A program made the position numbers and the translations under genes. The notes under the pieces are model-generated. The model had not been told where the DNA came from and made no database searches. It saw nothing but the letters and a program-made list of their open reading frames with translations. A DNA stretch of 64,000 bases, taken from the NCBI GenBank assembly GCA_965201115.1, contig OZ241745.1, forward strand, positions 1,178,001 to 1,242,000, given 5' to 3'. The stretch's first letter is position 1, and each line of letters starts with the position of its first letter. This DNA comes from JANQOH01 sp965201115. Its GTDB lineage: Bacteria; Pseudomonadota; Alphaproteobacteria; UBA7887. Positions 60,701-64,000 of this stretch are shown in pieces.

Positions 60701-60938
60701 CGGCCTGATGCCGCCGGGCGTCGAGGTCTCGCGCCTCGACAAGCGCGACTACACCCTGCTCGCCCCCGGCATGTCCGCCCCCGTCCGCGTAACGACCGAC
60801 GCCGCCCTCTACCGCGACCACCCCGACAACTTCGAACTATGGTCCCCCGGCAACCCCCTGTTCCGCCCGCCCGGCGCCGTAGCCCCGCTCTCCCGGCTTC
60901 CCCCCGCCGCCGCCCTCCGCGACATACTGAACCGATAA
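57786..60938 (+). CDS. PLD-like plus SNF2/DEAD-type helicase, defence-associated
   Basis: A 1050-aa fusion. The N-terminal phospholipase D-like domain has a single HKD-type motif starting at H148 (IFHEKTGIVLDG...WTGSLNETAAG), so it may be a nuclease when dimeric. After a Pro-rich linker (about residues 240-265) the SF2 helicase has Walker A EVGLGKT with K322, D429-EAHHARR, LLTATPMQ and RIGRIDRLGQRH near 856-866. The GTG overlapping the methylase stop is taken as start; an ATG at 57798 (MSMLRDRRWKLKY) is nearly equivalent. It completes the DUF499/DUF1156 set. Confidence 0.88.
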   Translation: MSTRMSMLRDRRWKLKYTREDGDLVAQFYVPALESAARYDRLTGYFDAGALALAARGVEGLARNNGRMRLIVGCTLDPAHIAAVERGAALREQAERRLAAVPLEPPDADAEAALELLAWMVARGLLDVKAAVPCDAARRPVADPAIFHEKTGIVLDGAGNRLAWTGSLNETAAGWTRNWESIAVYTSWGPEPGRVHGEEAGFARLWANRAGRALVLDLPEAARRGLLDFLPAGDAPPRRLQGAAPPAPAPAPDPPPAPAPPDKRALVWGFIAAAPNLEPGGARVGEATAAVEPWPHQVRAFERLYANWPPRLLIADEVGLGKTIQAGMLLRQAWLAGKARRVLILAPKAVLGQWQLELREKFNLDWPVYDRGKLAFCRSPARGGDIERDVERPHWRGERAVIVSSQTMRRQDRAAELLGAEPWDLVVLDEAHHARRPGAGTANEGGPNALLSLMRRMVERERARGLILLTATPMQLHPVELWDLLDLLGLPPEWTEDAFVQFFADLGKPSPGPEELDRMAALFRAAERAFGPLAEADARRIANLSPFAAGKTLDALRNASAIPRRRLETPERKAALALMRARTPVRALVSRHTRDLLRKYAAQGALDAPIAERRVEDRFVTMTPGERALYKDVETYISNVWKRAAARERAAVGFAMTIYRRRLASSLRALRATLERHLDALAPGGGRPLESLDEDLSDDETRGDVLDADESAERERAALAFEERAAVAGLIDSIRALPADSKRAALAAALAELRRGGYERVMVFTQYTDTMDFLRDEPLAGGDWRPMCFSGRGGEIPRPEGGWRKVERDEVAPRFRDGDADLLLCTDAAAEGLNFQFCGALVNYDMPWNPMRVEQRIGRIDRLGQRHPQIRIVNLHYEQSVETAVYAALRKRINLFQSVVGRLQPILSRLPAIIADAVFSGAGAEGELDRRIREAEREGFAIDDVLDADLAMPPRPPAPLDLADLDRVLTAPGLMPPGVEVSRLDKRDYTLLAPGMSAPVRVTTDAALYRDHPDNFELWSPGNPLFRPPGAVAPLSRLPPAAALRDILNR

Positions 60939-60950
60939 CCCGCCCCCCGA

Positions 60951-61340
60951 ACTTCCTGGGTGCGCGGGCGTCCCGCCCGCACGTTTCCGCAAGGCGCGGC
61001 GCTGGCGAAAAAAGCACAACCCCGCCGAAGGCGGGGCCCGGGACCGCGGCCTTCTAGGCCGCACGTTGCCGCCCGCCGCGGCGCCGGCGGGAAAGCGCGA
61101 GCCGCCGCGCCCTCCCCAAGCACAACCCCGCCGAAGGCGGGGCCCGGGACAGCGGCCTTCCAGGCCGCACGTTGCCGCCCGCCGCAGCGCCGGCGAAAAA
61201 GCGCGAGCCGCCGCGCCCTCCCCAAGCACAACCCCGCCGAAGGCGGGGCTTGGGTGCGCGGACGTCCCCGCCCGCACGTTGCCGCCCGCCGCCGCGCCGG
61301 CGAAAAAGCGCAAGCCGCCGCGCCCTGTCCGGCGGCCTTC
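60951..61340 (+). repeat. 106-bp tandem hairpin repeats after the helicase
   Basis: A half unit, then three units with AACCCCGCCGAAGG at 61018, 61124 and 61230, 106 bases apart. Each has the 17-base CCCCGCCGAAGGCGGGG hairpin followed by a second stem. The second stem differs among units (GCGGGC/GCCCGC, GCGGCC/GGCCGC) but stays paired. The units are relatives of those at 7.08 and 53.5-54.7 kb. I see no gene in this stretch. Confidence 0.9.
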
Positions 61341-61372
61341 GGCGCGGGCGGTCGAGCGAACCGAACCCGCGT

Positions 61373-61696
61373 TTACCGGTGCGCCGAACTCGCCGCGCGC
61401 AAACCGCCGGCGGGGGGCGCCGCGAGGCGCTCCCGGTCGGCGCGCGCCGCGTCGTAGCTGCGCTGCATCCGGAGCAAGGTAGCGCCGGATACGCCGAAGG
61501 CCCGCTCGATACGCTGCGCCAGGTCCGGCGACAGATACGTGCGTTCGCCAAGCAGCGCGGAGAAATCCGCGGGCGCGACCCCGGCCCGGTCGGCGGCCTC
61601 GCCCGCCGACAGACCAAGGGCCTCGACGATTTCGTACTTCACGAATTCGCCGGGATGGCAGGGAGCCTTCATCCTGATGCCTTGCCGTTCGCTCAT
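61373..61696 (-). CDS. higA: HigA-type antitoxin (XRE family)
   Basis: A 107-aa helix-turn-helix protein. The N-terminus KAPCHPGEFVKYEIVEALGLS and the HTH (AADRAGVAPADFSALLGERT, LAQRIERAFGVSGATLLRMQ) are characteristic of HigA antitoxins. It follows the toxin gene, which is the reverse of the usual antitoxin-first order and typical for higBA. A 9-base spacer joins the two. HigA probably represses the operon by binding the higB promoter. An alternative start at residue 9 (MKAPCHPGE) is plausible. Confidence 0.9.
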   Translation of the reverse strand: MSERQGIRMKAPCHPGEFVKYEIVEALGLSAGEAADRAGVAPADFSALLGERTYLSPDLAQRIERAFGVSGATLLRMQRSYDAARADRERLAAPPAGGLRAASSAHR

Positions 61697-61705
61697 GACT
61701 GACCC

Positions 61706-61996
61706 CTAGTGGTAATCCTCGTAGTTCAGGTCGTATATTTCGCGCGTCGATTCGTCGACGCGGAAAGTAAGACGCCAGTTCGCGGTGACTGTCAAGCTCC
61801 AGAGGCCGCCGCGATCGCCTGAGAGCCGGTGCGCGCGCCAGCGCGGGACGTCCGACAACTCCTGTTCGCTCTCCATATCCTGCATAAACGCAACCATGCG
61901 CCGCAGTTTGCCCACGGCGTTCGTCGGCAATCCAGACGCCTCGTTTCGCTCGATAAGCCGCCGAAGGCCACGGTGTCGCACATTTCGGATCCTCAT
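61706..61996 (-). CDS. higB: HigB-type toxin (RelE superfamily)
   Basis: A 96-aa ribosome-dependent mRNA interferase-like toxin. It has VRHRGLRRLIERNEASGLP near the N-terminus and the C-terminal core WSLTVTANWRLTFRV...DLNYEDYH, the usual HigB layout with basic and late His residues. It is the first gene of the leftward higBA operon. It closes the right side of the defence island. Confidence 0.88.
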   Translation of the reverse strand: MRIRNVRHRGLRRLIERNEASGLPTNAVGKLRRMVAFMQDMESEQELSDVPRWRAHRLSGDRGGLWSLTVTANWRLTFRVDESTREIYDLNYEDYH

Positions 61997-62414
61997 AGCG
62001 GATGCGTTACGCGGAGCCGGCGCGAATCGGTGCGGCCGATTTTCCGCGAGCGCCTGAGCGCGCCGGTACGCGTCGTGCGCGCCAAGCGCGGGCTACCGCG
62101 AGCCGCGCCGATTCCGGCGGCAACGACCGTAGAATACGCAACCCGGAACGTGCGGTGGGCAAGGGCGCTCATGCCTTTCTCATCCATAGCGATTGCATCG
62201 ATGGCGACCGCCGTTTGCGCCGCCGGACGCCGACCGCCGCGATTGGCGGCAGCGGCGACGACGGGAACGATATAAGCCGGCGAGCGCGGGAACGCAAGCT
62301 GGGCGGCCCGCCTGCCGCGGCCCCCCGGACCCCCAGCGCCGCGCCGCGCAGCAGCGTGCGGGCGGGGACGCCCGCGCTCCCGGGCCCCGGCTGCCGCGCG
62401 GCAACGCGCCGGCG
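61997..62414. other. Spacer between higB and mobA, with a degenerate hairpin repeat
   Basis: About 418 bases with no gene I can support. It should hold the higBA promoter (leftward). At 62355-62389 there is a reverse-oriented, degenerate copy of the dispersed repeat (CGTGCGGGCGGGGACGCCCG, then CTCCCGGGCCCC). Small frames in both directions have no start signals. Confidence 0.55.
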
Positions 62415-63026
62415 CTACGCCGCGGCGAGCAGGGCCTCGGCGCGGGCCAGGTCCTCGGGGCGGTTTATGTTGAAAAAAGGATCGACGCGCCCGATGGCGA
62501 ACTCCGCCTCGGCGGCGCCGTGGCGGGCGGTCCAGGCGTCGACCTTGCGAATCCCCTCCGCCGTCAGCGCGCGGCGCAGGTCGCCGCGCAGCGCGACGGG
62601 CCACAGGCCGAACACCGGGTGCGCGCGGCCGCCCGACGCGGCCCGGGCGAGCGGCCTGCCGGGGCCGCGCGCGCGCAGCAGCCTTTCCGCCAGGTCCGCG
62701 GGGAAGAACGGCGTGTCGGCGGCGAAAGTGACCGTCAGCGCGCATTCGGGCGCATGCGCCGCCGCCCAGTCGAGGCCGGCCAGCACGCCGGCGAGAGGGC
62801 CGGGCCGCCCCGCCACGCCGTCGGGCGCGACCGGCAGGCCGAACGCCGCGAACCGCGCGGGGTCGCCGTTGGCGTTGAGCACAAGGCGCGAAACCTGCGG
62901 CGCGGCGCGCGCAACGACATGCGCCAGCAGGGGGCGCCCGCCCAGCGGCAGCAGGCACTTGTCGCCGCCGCCCATGCGCCGCGCCGCGCCGCCGGCCAGC
63001 AACACGCCCGCAAGGCCCGCGTTCAC
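62415..63026 (-). CDS. mobA: Molybdenum cofactor guanylyltransferase
   Basis: Adds GMP to molybdopterin to make the MGD cofactor of DMSO-reductase-family enzymes such as formate dehydrogenase. The 203-aa product begins with the nucleotide-binding LAGVLLAGGAARRMGGGDKCLLPLGG and has AADTPFFPADL (metal and GTP site) and NINRPEDLARAE. The GTG start overlaps the fdhD stop (GTGA), so the genes are translationally coupled. Confidence 0.93.
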   Translation of the reverse strand: MNAGLAGVLLAGGAARRMGGGDKCLLPLGGRPLLAHVVARAAPQVSRLVLNANGDPARFAAFGLPVAPDGVAGRPGPLAGVLAGLDWAAAHAPECALTVTFAADTPFFPADLAERLLRARGPGRPLARAASGGRAHPVFGLWPVALRGDLRRALTAEGIRKVDAWTARHGAAEAEFAIGRVDPFFNINRPEDLARAEALLAAA

Positions 63027-63868
63027 GCCGGCTCCCTTGCGGCGTCTTCTCCGTCTTCGCTGTCGAAGATCAGGCGCCCGGTCCCCGCCAGCGCGAGAAA
63101 ACGGCGGCCCCGCGCCCGCCCGACAAGCGTAAGCCCCGCCCGGCGCGCCAGCTCCACCCCCCAGGACGTAAACCCCGAACGCGAGATGAGTATGGGAATC
63201 CCCATCAGCACGGTCTTGACGACCATCTCGCTGGTCAGCCGTCCGGTCGTGTACATGATCGCGCCGCCGGGCGGCGCGCCGTTCAGGCGCATATAGCCCG
63301 CGATCTTGTCTATCGCGTTGTGGCGCCCGACGTCTTCCATGTAGATGAGCGGAGTGTCCTCGCGGCAGAGCACGCAGCCGTGGATGGCGCCCGCCTTCAG
63401 ATACAGGCTCGGCGTGGCGTTGATCTTGCGCGAGAGCGCGGCGATCCACGAGACGCGCAGCCGCGCGCCGGCGGGCAGGGCGGCGGCGTCGAAATTATCC
63501 ATGATGTCGCCGAACACCGTGCCTTGCGCGCAGCCCGAGGTTTGCACGCGCTTCCTGAGCTTCTCCTCGTAATCGGTCGCGCCCGCCGTGCGCACGACGA
63601 CGACGCCGAGATCGTCGTCGCGGTCGATCCCCGTAATCTCGTCGCCCGGCGCGAGCATGTTCTGATTGGCGAGGAACCCGACCGCGAGATATTCGGGATA
63701 GTCGCCGATGGTCATGGCGGTGACGATTTCGCGGTCGTTGAGGAACAGCGTGAGGGGGCGCTCCACCGTCACCCGCGCCTCGATTTCCGCGCCGCTCCGG
63801 TCGAGCCCGCGCACCGCCTCGGTAAGGCGCGGGTCGTCGGGGTCCGGCCGCACCGCGTATCCGGTCAT
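63023..63868 (-). CDS. fdhD: Formate dehydrogenase accessory sulfurtransferase FdhD
   Basis: Transfers sulfur from IscS to the Mo cofactor before its insertion into formate dehydrogenase. The 281-aa product has NDREIVTAMTIGDYPEYLAVGFL, TSGCAQGTVFGD and MEDVGRHNAIDKIAGYM. The E. coli sulfur-carrying loop has two Cys (CxxC); here only the Cys of TSGCAQG is present at that place, and another pair (CVLC) occurs later. The ATG at 63868 is chosen over an upstream in-frame start in a Gly/Arg-rich stretch. It forms an operon with mobA. Confidence 0.92.
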   Translation of the reverse strand: MTGYAVRPDPDDPRLTEAVRGLDRSGAEIEARVTVERPLTLFLNDREIVTAMTIGDYPEYLAVGFLANQNMLAPGDEITGIDRDDDLGVVVVRTAGATDYEEKLRKRVQTSGCAQGTVFGDIMDNFDAAALPAGARLRVSWIAALSRKINATPSLYLKAGAIHGCVLCREDTPLIYMEDVGRHNAIDKIAGYMRLNGAPPGGAIMYTTGRLTSEMVVKTVLMGIPILISRSGFTSWGVELARRAGLTLVGRARGRRFLALAGTGRLIFDSEDGEDAAREPA

Positions 63869-63982
63869 GCCCGCCAGTATGGCCGCCCCGCCGCCGGGGT
63901 CAAAACCGCCGCCGCGCCGGCGCTGGCGCCGCCGGCGCGCGGGCGCTATCGTCGCGCCGCCGCGCAAACAGGGAGCATCGCC

Positions 63983-64000
63983 ATGGCAGCCTACGTCATC
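63983..64000 (+). CDS. First six codons of a gene cut by the window edge
   Basis: ATG with GGGAGCATCGCC upstream, reading MAAYVI to the end of the window. Such a beginning is common for DUF1330-type small proteins, but six residues cannot prove it. It is divergent from fdhD. Confidence 0.3.

Noticed and set aside
60951..61340. CRISPR or IS remnant after the helicase
   Set aside because: Units are degenerate 106-bp hairpin repeats related to those elsewhere; no spacers, no transposase.
61993..62958. Antisense frame across mobA and the higB upstream region
   Set aside because: No start signal and wholly low-complexity; mobA in its own frame has clear motifs.

Overview
The window is a very GC-rich chromosomal segment, almost certainly from an alphaproteobacterium. 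The reasons are the gene order rne, N-acetylmuramoyl-alanine amidase, PBP1A, prfB; sdhE overlapping mfd; an Irr-type Fur regulator with an ICE-like box; and coq7 beside dsbB. I see no rRNA, tRNA, CRISPR array, complete insertion sequence or phage gene. Because stop codons are rare at this GC level, long antisense reading frames are everywhere and were discarded.

Layout. 1-13.8 kb is conserved housekeeping: RNase E/G (cut by the window edge), cell-wall amidase and PBP1A, release factor 2 with a programmed +1 frameshift, MutS, SdhE and Mfd. 13.8-20.2 kb carries a hydratase and a TPR protein, then an accessory patch: a tandemly duplicated small-gene cassette ending in a Doc-type Fic toxin, and a DUF4143 ATPase whose 5' end lies in a 214-bp tandem array with a perfect inverted repeat in each unit. 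A coq7-dsbB-DedA group follows. 20.4-25.1 kb has a thiolase/multifunctional beta-oxidation pair and a compositionally foreign NYN-LOTUS gene. 25.2-36.7 kb is mostly leftward metabolic genes: methylmalonyl-CoA mutase with a VOC protein and an acyl-CoA-dehydrogenase-like flavoprotein, miaA, and a five-gene run of ADH, DapA-like lyase, CobW GTPase, a small protein and an AroE-like enzyme. 36.8-39.5 kb has two small membrane-anchored coiled-coil proteins, a PqiA-like protein and a metallo-beta-lactamase-fold hydrolase. 39.6-42.6 kb is an iron/peroxide module: Irr, ICE box, rubrerythrin, CCG-domain Fe-S protein, DUF3501. 42.6-48.4 kb holds VOC, LolA, a Gfo/Idh oxidoreductase, a PhyH dioxygenase, an AlkA-type glycosylase and class II LysRS.

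48.4-62.0 kb is a defence island. A leftward AAA ATPase/PIN pair faces a rightward DUF499 ATPase, DUF1156 DNA methylase and PLD-SNF2 helicase, a set known to be associated with anti-phage defence. It is followed by a leftward HigBA toxin-antitoxin pair. DUF499 and DUF1156 are separated by about 1.3 kb of nested repeats containing three 255-bp elements with 50-bp terminal inverted repeats. DUF1156 has its own near-consensus promoter just beyond them. Hairpin-forming relatives of the same repeat family occur after prfB, after the helicase and after mobA. The window closes with mobA-fdhD (molybdenum cofactor) and the first codons of another gene.

The least explained structures are the DUF4143 5'-end array, the 73-aa putative antitoxin family linked to Doc, and the covarying hairpin repeats in the defence island.
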